Shown: positions 45,751-53,106 of the stretch, piece by piece
Numbering within the stretch: position 1 is the stretch's first letter
How the letters are laid out: the number at the start of each line of letters is the position of its first letter
Assembly: GCA_963754265.1 (NCBI GenBank)
Contig: CAVWFB010000003.1
Coordinates: forward strand, 186,001-250,000
Source of the DNA: AC-32 sp963754265
GTDB taxonomy: Bacteria > Actinomycetota > Thermoleophilia > Gaiellales > Gaiellaceae
Reading direction: 5' to 3'
DNA length: 64,000 bases
Position numbers and translations under genes: made by a program
The notes under the pieces: generated by a model
What the model saw: only the letters and a program-made list of their open reading frames with translations
What the model was told of the DNA's origin: nothing
Databases searched by the model: none

Positions 45751-46100
45751 CGAAGGTAGAGGCGGTCGTCCTGCGCGAGCGGATTGAGACGGTGATCGAC
45801 GCGGTCGAGGAGCAGACCGGCCACGTGGGCGTGACCGTCGTGGAGGCGGTCGGCCACGGGCGCCAGCGCGGAATCACGCACGAGTACCGGGGGCGGGTGT
45901 TCGAGTCTCGCTTCCTGCCCAAGGCCCTGCTCACCTTCGTCGTCGCGGACGAGCTCGCGGCTGCGGCCGCCGCGACGATCGCCGATGCCGCGCGCAGCGG
46001 CAACGAGTGCGGCGACGGCCTCGTCTGGACGACGCGGGTCGAGCACGTGACCCACAACCGTACGGGCCTGCCACTCGAGCGCGCGGAGGAAGCGGCGTGA
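45747..46100 (+). CDS. glnB: P-II family nitrogen regulatory protein
   Basis: 117 residues. Small trimeric sensor of ATP/2-oxoglutarate that gates Amt or enzymes. The T-loop contains GRQRGITHEYRGRVFESRFLPK, with the central Tyr of the usual YRG motif but YRGRVF in place of YRGAEY. The second signature is GDGLVWTTRVEHVTHNRTG. Overall divergent from GlnK/GlnB but with recognisable B-loop and adjoining amt gene. ATG overlaps the previous stop (ATGA). Confidence 0.88.
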   Translation: MTKVEAVVLRERIETVIDAVEEQTGHVGVTVVEAVGHGRQRGITHEYRGRVFESRFLPKALLTFVVADELAAAAAATIADAARSGNECGDGLVWTTRVEHVTHNRTGLPLERAEEAA

Positions 46101-47506
46101 AGAACAGCGACCTTCTCCTGGCCGCCAACACCCTCTGGGTCGTCGTCGCGGCCGTGCTGGTGATGTTCATGCAGGCCGGGTTCGCCTTCCTCGAGGCGGG
46201 GCTCACCCGGATGAAGAACGCCGCGCACATCGCAGGCAAGAACGTGCTCATCTTCGCCGTCTGCTCCCTCGTCTACTGGGCGGTCGGCTTCGGGATCGCC
46301 TTCGGCGACGGCAATCGCTTCATCGGGACGAGCGGGTTCCTGCCTTCGGTGGACTCCCTGCTCGCGGTCGGCTCGGCTCCGTACTCGTTCTTCACGACCG
46401 TGCCCGGTGCTGCCGGCTACTTCTTCGAGGTCGTCTTCGCCGGGGTCTCCCTCGCCATCGTCTGGGGTGCGATGGCCGAGCGCGCCAAGCTCTGGGTCTA
46501 CTTCGTCTTCGGAGCGCTCTTCACGCTCATCTACTCGATCACGTCACACTGGGTCTGGGGCGGCGGCTGGCTGTTCGGGCTCGGCATGCAGGACTTCGCC
46601 GGCTCGACGGTCGTGCACTACCAGGGCGCGCTGGCCGCGCTGGCCGGAGCGCTTCTCCTCGGCCCGCGGATCGGGAAGTTCGACGGCCCGACCCGAAGGG
46701 GCAACGCGATCCCCGGGCACAACATCCCCTACGCCGTCCTCGGCACGATCATCCTCTGGTTCGGCTGGTTCGGCTTCAACCCAGGCTCCACGCTCGGCGT
46801 GATCACGGGCGACAAGGTCGGCTTCTTCGCCTACGTCGCGGTGACGACGAACCTCGCAGCGGCGGCCGGAGGGGTCAGCGGCGCGATCACCTCCTGGCTC
46901 GTCCTGCGCAAGCCGGACATCTCGATGATGCTGAACGGGGTGCTGGCCGCGCTCGTAGCCGTGACTGCGGCTTCGGGCTTCGTCGCGCCCTGGGCCGCGG
47001 TCCTGATCGGCCTCGTCTCGGGCGTCATCGCCGTCATCGGCGTGCTGGCCGTCGAGCGCATCGGCATCGACGACCCGATCGGTGCGGTCGCAGTCCACGG
47101 CGTCTCGGGCGTCTGGGGAACCGTCGCCACCGGCCTGTTCGCGGTCCCGGCGCTCGCGGCCACGCTCAAGACCGGCCAGGGCGGCTTCGTCTACACGGGC
47201 TCGCTGCACCAGGTCTGGGTGCAGCTCCTCGGCCTCGCCGCCGTGGGCGCGTTCACCTTCTCGGCCTCGTTCGGCTGCCTCTGGACGATGAAGCGCCTCT
47301 GGGGCATCCGCGTCGAGGAAGAGACCGAGACCGCCGGCCTGGACGTCTCCGAGCATGGCATGTGGGGATATCCCGAGTTCTACATCCCGGTTCCAGGCGG
47401 CTGGAATCAGTCGTTACAGCATCTCCAGCACGCCGGCATGGCTGAGCCGGGCGACCCGGTCGTAGACGAGCCACTGGTAGTCGAGGCCGAGCCGGAAGCC
47501 GCGTAA
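46097..47506 (+). CDS. amt: Ammonium transporter
   Basis: 469 residues, 11 helices. FMQAGFAFLEAGLTRMKNA, the twin-histidine pore region with DFAGSTVVHYQGALAAL and AVHGVSGVWGT, and WFGWFGFNPGS. A C-terminal tail (about 410-469) carries the EHGMWGYPEFY motif that contacts P-II/gates the channel. GTG 46097 overlaps the glnB stop. Imports ammonium for the two glutamine synthetases. Confidence 0.96.
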   Translation: MKNSDLLLAANTLWVVVAAVLVMFMQAGFAFLEAGLTRMKNAAHIAGKNVLIFAVCSLVYWAVGFGIAFGDGNRFIGTSGFLPSVDSLLAVGSAPYSFFTTVPGAAGYFFEVVFAGVSLAIVWGAMAERAKLWVYFVFGALFTLIYSITSHWVWGGGWLFGLGMQDFAGSTVVHYQGALAALAGALLLGPRIGKFDGPTRRGNAIPGHNIPYAVLGTIILWFGWFGFNPGSTLGVITGDKVGFFAYVAVTTNLAAAAGGVSGAITSWLVLRKPDISMMLNGVLAALVAVTAASGFVAPWAAVLIGLVSGVIAVIGVLAVERIGIDDPIGAVAVHGVSGVWGTVATGLFAVPALAATLKTGQGGFVYTGSLHQVWVQLLGLAAVGAFTFSASFGCLWTMKRLWGIRVEEETETAGLDVSEHGMWGYPEFYIPVPGGWNQSLQHLQHAGMAEPGDPVVDEPLVVEAEPEAA

Positions 47507-47534
47507 CAGCTTTCAAGGATTACGATGCCTGACG

Positions 47535-48908
47535 ATGGCGACCGATTCCGCCGGAGTCGATCTGCGTCGGCTCGGGGACGACCTCGGCGGCGACGTCGTC
47601 CTTCCAGGTGACGACGGCTGGGACACGGCGCGCCAGGCGTGGAACCTGGCCGTCGAGCAGAGGCCGGTCGGGGTTGTTCTGCCGGAGTCCGCCGCCGACG
47701 TCGTCGCGACCGTCGGCTTCGCCGCCGAGAACGGCCTCCGGATCGCGTTCAACGCGGGCGGCCACAACGCGGGCCCGATCGACTGGAGCAGGGATGCCCT
47801 GCTGCTGAAGACCGAACGGATGACGGGTATCGAGGTCGACGCGGAGGCTCGACGCGCGCGCATCGAGGCGGGCGTCCTGGGCAAGCCCCTGGCCGACGCC
47901 GCGGGCGAACACGGTCTCTGCTACCTGTCGGGCACCTCGCCCGACGTCGGCGTCCTCGGCTATGTGCTCGGCGGCGGCTTCAGCTGGATGATCCGGAAGT
48001 ACGGCCTGGCCGCGAACAGCGTGCTCGCGATCGAGCTCGTCACGGCCGACGGGCGACACGTCCGCGCCGACAAGGACCACGAGCCCGACCTGTTCTGGGC
48101 GGTGCGCGGCGGCGGGGGCAACTTCGGAGCGGTGACGGCGATCGAGCTGGCGCTCTACCCGGTGCCCGAGATCTACGCCGGTTGCTTCTTCTGGCCGATC
48201 GAGCGCGCGACCGAGATCCTGACGGCCTGGCGCGCATGGGTCGACACGGTCCCGGACGAGTGCGAGTCGATCGGCAGGATGCTGCAGCTTCCCGACGCTC
48301 CGTTCCTCCCCGACCATCTGCGCGGCCGGTCGTTCGTTCTCGTCGAGCCGGCCTTCATCGGCTCGGAGAGCGACGGCGCGGCGCTCGTGCAGCCATTCCG
48401 CGACCTCGGGCCGGAGCTCGACACCGTCGCGATGATGCCGACGAGCGATCTGAGCCTCGTGAACATGGATCCCGACTTCCCGCTCCCTTACGCCGGCGAG
48501 GGGATCCTGCTCGACGACCTGCCCCCGGCTGCGATCGACACGATGGTGGAGATGTTCGTCGGCTCCCCTCTTCTCCACGTCGAGGTGCGCCACCTGGGCG
48601 GTGTTCTACGCTCCGGTTCGTCCGACAACGGCTGCATCGACACGATCGATCATCCCTTCATCCTGTTCACCTTCGGCTTCGCGGCCGACGCGGAGATGAA
48701 GGCGGCCGTCGAGCAGCACGTCGGCCACCTGATCGGGAGGTTCGCGCCGTGGGACAGCGGGCGCAGGTACCTGAACTTCGTGGAGTCGCGCGTCGACCCG
48801 CGGTTGCTGTTCCCCGAGGAGGGCTACGACCGGCTGCGGGAGATCCGGGCCAGGTACGACCCCCGAGACATGTTCGCCGCGAACCATTCCATTCCGCACC
48901 CAGTCTGA
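47535..48908 (+). CDS. FAD-binding oxidoreductase (BBE-like)
   Basis: 457 residues. FAD_binding_4 domain (about 45-215) and C-terminal BBE domain (RYLNFVESRV, FPEEGYDRLREIRARYDPRDMF). The flavin-linking histidine lies in NAGGHNAGPI. The second attachment position reads GTSPDVGVLGYVLGGG, where bicovalent members have Cys in place of Ser, so it may be only singly attached. Oxidises an alcohol/sugar or natural product; substrate unknown. Confidence 0.88.
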   Translation: MATDSAGVDLRRLGDDLGGDVVLPGDDGWDTARQAWNLAVEQRPVGVVLPESAADVVATVGFAAENGLRIAFNAGGHNAGPIDWSRDALLLKTERMTGIEVDAEARRARIEAGVLGKPLADAAGEHGLCYLSGTSPDVGVLGYVLGGGFSWMIRKYGLAANSVLAIELVTADGRHVRADKDHEPDLFWAVRGGGGNFGAVTAIELALYPVPEIYAGCFFWPIERATEILTAWRAWVDTVPDECESIGRMLQLPDAPFLPDHLRGRSFVLVEPAFIGSESDGAALVQPFRDLGPELDTVAMMPTSDLSLVNMDPDFPLPYAGEGILLDDLPPAAIDTMVEMFVGSPLLHVEVRHLGGVLRSGSSDNGCIDTIDHPFILFTFGFAADAEMKAAVEQHVGHLIGRFAPWDSGRRYLNFVESRVDPRLLFPEEGYDRLREIRARYDPRDMFAANHSIPHPV

Positions 48909-49090
48909 GCCGGTGATTGTGACCTTGAGGTGAGCGAGCGGTTACGAGGTGGAGCAACCGATAGCGCGAGGGCCGAGCCAGCCACGGTCTAGAACCGCTC
49001 GCAGACCGATCCCGGGATCGCCGGGAGATCGCCTGAGCAGTCGATCGAGCTCACGGTCTCGGCGACCTTCGTCGCGCAATGAAGCCGCAC

Positions 49091-49121
49091 GGGCCGCGGC
49101 GGGCCTGGCTCGCCGCGGCCC
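49091..49121 (+). other. Large GC hairpin in the 245-base gap after the FAD gene
   Basis: An 11-bp perfect stem GGGCCGCGGCG / CGCCGCGGCCC with a 9-base loop. No T-run, so a Rho-independent terminator of the actinobacterial kind is only possible. The remainder of 48909-49153 holds no gene or tRNA that I can see. Confidence 0.45.
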
Positions 49122-49153
49122 GCCGTCCGGCGCGGTGCGCAAAGTGCCTACAG

Positions 49154-49297
49154 ATGAGCAAGCAGGAGAAATGCCGCTGCGACAAGCCGCTCCTGCAGGA
49201 GCGATCCGAGCAGAAGGGGTCGAGCGTGAGCCGGTGCGGGCGCTGCAAGCGTCCGCTCGACCTGCGCCCTTCCGTCTTCCGCAGCGCCTTCGCCTAG
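49154..49297 (+). CDS. Small Cys-rich (zinc-ribbon-like) protein, 47 residues
   Basis: ATG 49154 gives MSKQEKCRCDKPLLQE and then SRCGRCKRPLDLRPS. The CxC and CxxC pairs about 25 residues apart could hold one zinc ion. A longer frame from 49079 adds CAKC but lies across the GC hairpin. It sits just upstream of the sulfurtransferase gene. Tentative. Confidence 0.45.
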   Translation: MSKQEKCRCDKPLLQERSEQKGSSVSRCGRCKRPLDLRPSVFRSAFA

Positions 49298-49300
49298 CCT
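49295..49300 (+). promoter_or_regulatory. -10 element of the sulfurtransferase gene
   Basis: TAGCCT, 7 bases before GTG 49308; leaderless spacing. It overlaps the stop of the small Cys-rich frame. Confidence 0.45.
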
Positions 49301-49307
49301 AGGCCGC

Positions 49308-50003
49308 GTGCGATACCAGTTCGTGGATTGCCGCTGGGAGCTCGGCAACCCCGGCCGCGGGCGCGAGCTCTACCTCGCCGGGCACATCCCCGGCGCCTCG
49401 TTCCTCGACGTCGACGAGGACCTCTCCGCCCCGCCCGGGCGCGCCGGCCGCCACCCGCTGCCGAGCGCCGACGCCTTCACGCGCGCGGCCTCGGGTGCCG
49501 GGATCGGGGCGGGCGTCCTCGTCGTCGCCTACGGGAACATGGGCGGCGCCGAGCGGCTCTGGTGGCTACTGCGGCATTTCGGTCACGACGACTGCGCCGT
49601 GCTCGATCTCGACGGCTGGCTGGGGCCGCTGAGGAGCGGCGAGGAACGGATCGAGCCCGCCGCCTTCGAGCCGAACGAACGCCACGACGACACCGTCATC
49701 GCCGAGGAGCTGGCTGCCCGACGCGACGAGCTCGTCGTCGTCGACGCCCGCCTTCCGGAGCGCTTCCGCGGCGAGCCGAACCCGGTCGACCGCGTGCCCG
49801 GCCGGATTCCCGGCGCGATCAATGCGCCCTGGAACGAGCCGCAGCCCGAGCTTCCGGCCGGGGAGCTCGTCGCCTACTGCGGCTCCGGCGTCACCTCCTG
49901 CGTGGTCTTGCACCGGCTCGCGCTCGCTGGGCGCGACGCGAAGCTCTACCCGGGCTCCTGGAGCGAATGGGAGCAGCTCGGGCTGCCCGTCACGCGAGGC
50001 TGA
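49308..50003 (+). CDS. Thiosulfate/3-mercaptopyruvate sulfurtransferase (tandem rhodanese)
   Basis: 231 residues with two rhodanese domains. Domain 1 has FVDCRWEL, HIPGASFLDVDEDLSAPP and AYGNMGGAERLWWLL (inactive); domain 2 has VDARLPERFRGEPNPVD, IPGAINAPWNE and the active cysteine in VAYCGSGVTSC. Short for a tandem enzyme (about 280 is usual). Transfers sulfur to cyanide, thiols or proteins. Converges with the SIMPL gene with 14-base overlap. Confidence 0.88.
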   Translation: MRYQFVDCRWELGNPGRGRELYLAGHIPGASFLDVDEDLSAPPGRAGRHPLPSADAFTRAASGAGIGAGVLVVAYGNMGGAERLWWLLRHFGHDDCAVLDLDGWLGPLRSGEERIEPAAFEPNERHDDTVIAEELAARRDELVVVDARLPERFRGEPNPVDRVPGRIPGAINAPWNEPQPELPAGELVAYCGSGVTSCVVLHRLALAGRDAKLYPGSWSEWEQLGLPVTRG

Positions 50004-50697
50004 AGGTCACGCTGATCGTCGCCTGCACCTCCTGCGTCCCAGGCTCGACCGGGGTCGGGCCCGAGTCCAGCGCCGCTCTGGCCTCGTACGGCACCGGCAC
50101 CTCCGGAACGCTCGATTCCTCGATGCGGAGCACCGGCCCAATGCTCGCGCCGGCTTCGCTCGCGAGGGTCTGCGCCTTGGCGCGCGCATCGGCGAAGGCG
50201 CGGCGAAGCGCGCTCCGGTAGAGATCGTCACCGTCCGAGCGGTCGAAGGAGGGCCCGGAGGACTCGTTCGCGCCCGCTGCGACGGCCGCGTCCACGATCG
50301 CGCCCGCCCGAGCGACGTTCCGCACCTTCGCCACGACCGAGCTGTGCGCCGTGAACCCGTCAGGCCTGCCCTCGTCGTTCCAGCTGGGCCCGACGGTCAC
50401 GTCCTGCGTCTGCAGGTCGGTCTTCGCGACGCCCGCTCCGAGAAGAGCGGCGATCACCTCACGAGCCTTCCGTGCGTTCTCCACGGACGCCTGCCTCGCC
50501 GTCACGCCGTTCGTGCTCACGCCGAACGAAAAGCTCGCGCGGTCCGGCACCGAGCTGACCGAGGCCGTTCCCGTCACGGTGACGCCGTGCGTCGCCGGAG
50601 GCGCAGAGCCGTGGGCCGAACCGGGCCTGCCGACGCCCGCGTATGCGACCGCGGCGGCGAGCAGCACCGCGACCACGCCGATCTGGACGATCTTCAT
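49990..50697 (-). CDS. SIMPL-domain (DUF541) secreted protein
   Basis: 235 residues. Signal peptide/anchor (MKIVQIGVVAVLLAAAVAYA) then the SIMPL domain: VTVTGTASVSSVPDRASFSFGVST, ENARKAREVIAALLGAGV, LQTQDVTVGPSWNDEG and RRAFADARAKAQTLASEAG. Members occur as oxidative-stress or periplasmic proteins of unclear activity. ATG 50697. Confidence 0.87.
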   Translation of the reverse strand: MKIVQIGVVAVLLAAAVAYAGVGRPGSAHGSAPPATHGVTVTGTASVSSVPDRASFSFGVSTNGVTARQASVENARKAREVIAALLGAGVAKTDLQTQDVTVGPSWNDEGRPDGFTAHSSVVAKVRNVARAGAIVDAAVAAGANESSGPSFDRSDGDDLYRSALRRAFADARAKAQTLASEAGASIGPVLRIEESSVPEVPVPYEARAALDSGPTPVEPGTQEVQATISVTFSLA

Positions 50698-50753
50698 CGT
50701 GTCCTCCTGGTTTGCGTACGGGAGGTACGCCGCCGGGAGAGCCCGGCGTCACA

Positions 50754-51284
50754 TCAGGCGGTGGCGGTCGCCGTCGCGCCGTCGGCCAGGCCGTTCAGGT
50801 ACGGCTGCCAGCCGTGCGGGATCCTCGGCGTCGCAAGATGGATGAAGAGCACGGGCGCCGGCGGGCGAGGCGGCTTGCGAAGCGTCATCGAGACCTCGTC
50901 GGGCAGGCGGTTGCCCTTGCGCATGTTGCAGGGCGCGCACGAGGTGACGACGTTCTCCCAGACCGAGTCACCGCCGCGGCTGCGCGGAACGACGTGGTCG
51001 AGAGTCAGGCGGCCGCTGGTCGTGCCGCAGTACATGCAGCGCCACCCGTCCCGGGCGAAGAGCGCCCGGCGCGAGATCTTCCGCTGCAGCGTCCGCGGCA
51101 CCCGCACGTACTGGACGAGCCTGATCACGTGCGGCCAGGGATACGTGTCGGTTGCGGATCTGAGGGGCTGCTCGAGCTCCTCGATCACCTCGGCCTTGCC
51201 CTTGAACACGAGCACGTGGGCACGGCGAACGGTTGTGACGTTCAGCGGTTCGTAACTGGCGTTAAGGACTAGAACCTGCTGCAC
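50754..51284 (-). CDS. HNH endonuclease family protein
   Basis: 176 residues. N-terminal VLVLNASYEPLNVTTVRRAHVLVFKGKAEV and then a zinc HNH domain RDGWRCMYCGTTSGRLTLDHVVPRSRGGDSVWENVVTSCAPCNMRKGNR with CxxC pairs and the DH catalytic pair. This is the widespread actinobacterial chromosomal HNH type, perhaps repair-related, not evidently mobile. GTG start 51284. Confidence 0.88.
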   Translation of the reverse strand: MQQVLVLNASYEPLNVTTVRRAHVLVFKGKAEVIEELEQPLRSATDTYPWPHVIRLVQYVRVPRTLQRKISRRALFARDGWRCMYCGTTSGRLTLDHVVPRSRGGDSVWENVVTSCAPCNMRKGNRLPDEVSMTLRKPPRPPAPVLFIHLATPRIPHGWQPYLNGLADGATATATA

Positions 51285-51350
51285 ACGCCTGAATTTAGCA
51301 ATCAGCGTGCAGGACTCGGCCGCAGGCCGAGTGCTCTGCGCGGGTTCATG

Positions 51351-51833
51351 TCATCGAGACATGGCCCTCTCAACGGCCTCGGCTTCTTCGGGCGAAAGCG
51401 CCACCGACGCCCGGCCGCGGTCGAGCTCCTTCATGTAGATCCGCGCGTAGTCGCGCCCCTGGATCGCGGTGACGACGACGCCGGTACGCGCCGAGTCGAG
51501 CACGGCCAGGGAGGCCGACTGGTGGCCACCCGTGTCCTCGTAGGCGTCGTAGCGGACGATCGAGGTGTTCGTCACGGAGTGGTCGACTCGCCGGTCGACG
51601 CGCACGAGACCCGCCGCGATCTCGTCCACGGCGCGGTGCAAGTCGTCGATGCGCCCCTGGAGAGACACCGCGAAGTCGACCAGGTCCGTCTTGCCGTCCC
51701 CGAGCAGGACCGCCTGGCCGGCCCGCACGCGCCGCACGCGCGTGACGACCCACAGGACCGCGATCAGGGCCAGCACGGCCGCCACCGCTGCGCCGATCGC
51801 AATCCAGGCGGCGGTCGCGCTCGAGACGTTCAT
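51351..51833 (-). CDS. DUF4446 family membrane protein
   Basis: 160 residues. One N-terminal helix (about 9-31), a short coiled coil (LQGRIDDLHRAVDEIAAGL), then the DUF4446 core VRYDAYEDTGGHQSASLAVLDSARTGVVVTAIQGRDYARIYMKEL. Function unknown. The last helix SPEEAEAVERAMSR is typical. 14 bases from the next gene, likely one operon. Confidence 0.85.
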   Translation of the reverse strand: MNVSSATAAWIAIGAAVAAVLALIAVLWVVTRVRRVRAGQAVLLGDGKTDLVDFAVSLQGRIDDLHRAVDEIAAGLVRVDRRVDHSVTNTSIVRYDAYEDTGGHQSASLAVLDSARTGVVVTAIQGRDYARIYMKELDRGRASVALSPEEAEAVERAMSR

Positions 51834-51847
51834 GCGTCCGAACGCCG

Positions 51848-53008
51848 CTAGGCCGAGAAGATGACCGGGTAGTCGGCGGAGTTGTTGTCGGTGTTGCTCT
51901 CGCCCGGGACCGGCTGAACCTCGACCTTGACCGTCGTCGGCGTGCTGAAGTTGGGCGCCGGGATGTTCGTGAAGGTGACGGCCGTCTGCTGGCCGGGGTT
52001 GATGAAGGAGATCGTCTTCTTGAGCGTGATGTTGCCGCCGCGGGACTGCGGGATCGTGAGCGTTACCGGGATGCTCGTCTCCTGGGAGTCGCCCGAATCC
52101 TCGATGGTGACCCGGAAGGCGAGGTTGGTGCGCACGACGATCGTCGTCTGCGTCGTGGTGCTGAGTTCGGTTCCGGCCGGCAGCACCTCGACCTTGACGA
52201 TGTTCGTGCCCCTGAGGCCGCCCTGGCTGGGCGTCACCGCGCCGCCGCGGATCTTGCTGAGCACGTTCACCATCGAGGTCGTCGTGGCGAAGTCGGCGGT
52301 CTGGAGGAAGTTCGAGTCGGGCACGAGCGGACCGCCGCTCTCGTTCGTTCCCGTCACCCCCTGCTGCTTGAGCTCGGCGCTCGAGGGATCCTTGAACTCG
52401 TCGTCGTAGACCACATCGCTCGCCAGCAGCCGCTGCATCTGGGACGCGAGCACCGATCCCGCCCGCGTGACGTCCTTCGTCTGCGCGGTGGCGGCGAGCG
52501 CGTTGGCGAGGCCGTTCAGGCCGCTGACCCGGAACTGGAGCGCCTCGATCAATGCGTCCTGCTCGTCCCGAAGCGTCCCCGGCGGCGTGATCTCGCGAGC
52601 GCGATCGACATTGAGCTGCTCCTGGTGAGCGAGGCCGGAGATGCGCCGTTCGACCTCCGCCTGCTTCAAGCCCTGCGCGAGCAGCACCGTACTGAGCTGC
52701 CGCCCGATCTGCTGCGAGGAGGCCGAGACCTCGGACACCTTCGCCATGTAGTTCTTGTACGTCGCCGTCTTGCTCGCTTCGTTGCAGCTCTGGATCCAGA
52801 AGACGAGCAGCACGATGATGAGGATCGCGAAGGCGATCAGGCCGACCAGCCGCAGGAGCGGGGTGAGGTTGGTCGGCGCGCTGGGGCGCTGCGGCCCGCG
52901 CGGGCCGCCGGGCCGCCGGGTCGTCCGGTCGTTCCCGGAGGCCTCCTCGGTCGGCGGCTCCTCCTCGAAGAAGTCGAAATCGATGTCGGTGTCTTCGCGT
53001 TCAGTCAT
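51848..53008 (-). CDS. Membrane-anchored protein with coiled coil and CARDB-like domain
   Basis: 386 residues. Acidic, disordered N-terminus (residues 1-50), one helix (LVGLIAFAILIIVLLVFWIQ, about 54-73), a long helical region (about 80-195), then a beta domain with FRVTIEDSGDSQETSIPVTLTI and ISFINPGQQTAVTFTN resembling CARDB. No enzymatic motif. Divergent from the kinase gene at 53107 (98-base gap). Confidence 0.7.
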   Translation of the reverse strand: MTEREDTDIDFDFFEEEPPTEEASGNDRTTRRPGGPRGPQRPSAPTNLTPLLRLVGLIAFAILIIVLLVFWIQSCNEASKTATYKNYMAKVSEVSASSQQIGRQLSTVLLAQGLKQAEVERRISGLAHQEQLNVDRAREITPPGTLRDEQDALIEALQFRVSGLNGLANALAATAQTKDVTRAGSVLASQMQRLLASDVVYDDEFKDPSSAELKQQGVTGTNESGGPLVPDSNFLQTADFATTTSMVNVLSKIRGGAVTPSQGGLRGTNIVKVEVLPAGTELSTTTQTTIVVRTNLAFRVTIEDSGDSQETSIPVTLTIPQSRGGNITLKKTISFINPGQQTAVTFTNIPAPNFSTPTTVKVEVQPVPGESNTDNNSADYPVIFSA

Positions 53009-53106
53009 GAGGAATTGCAGGAAAAATCCGGCCCACTTTACCTAGTTGGTCGGTCGAGCCCCCTGCTCCGGCAGGAGTCTTCGTCGGTGCGCGAAAACAC
53101 GGTGTC

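Noticed and set aside
48909..49153. tRNA gene in the gap after the FAD oxidoreductase
   Set aside because: No T-loop GGTTCRAAT-type segment or cloverleaf arms; the strong hairpin is a simple GC stem.
50754..51284. HNH gene as a homing endonuclease or mobile element
   Set aside because: It is embedded among ordinary genes with a typical chromosomal HNH family pattern and no repeats or intron around it.
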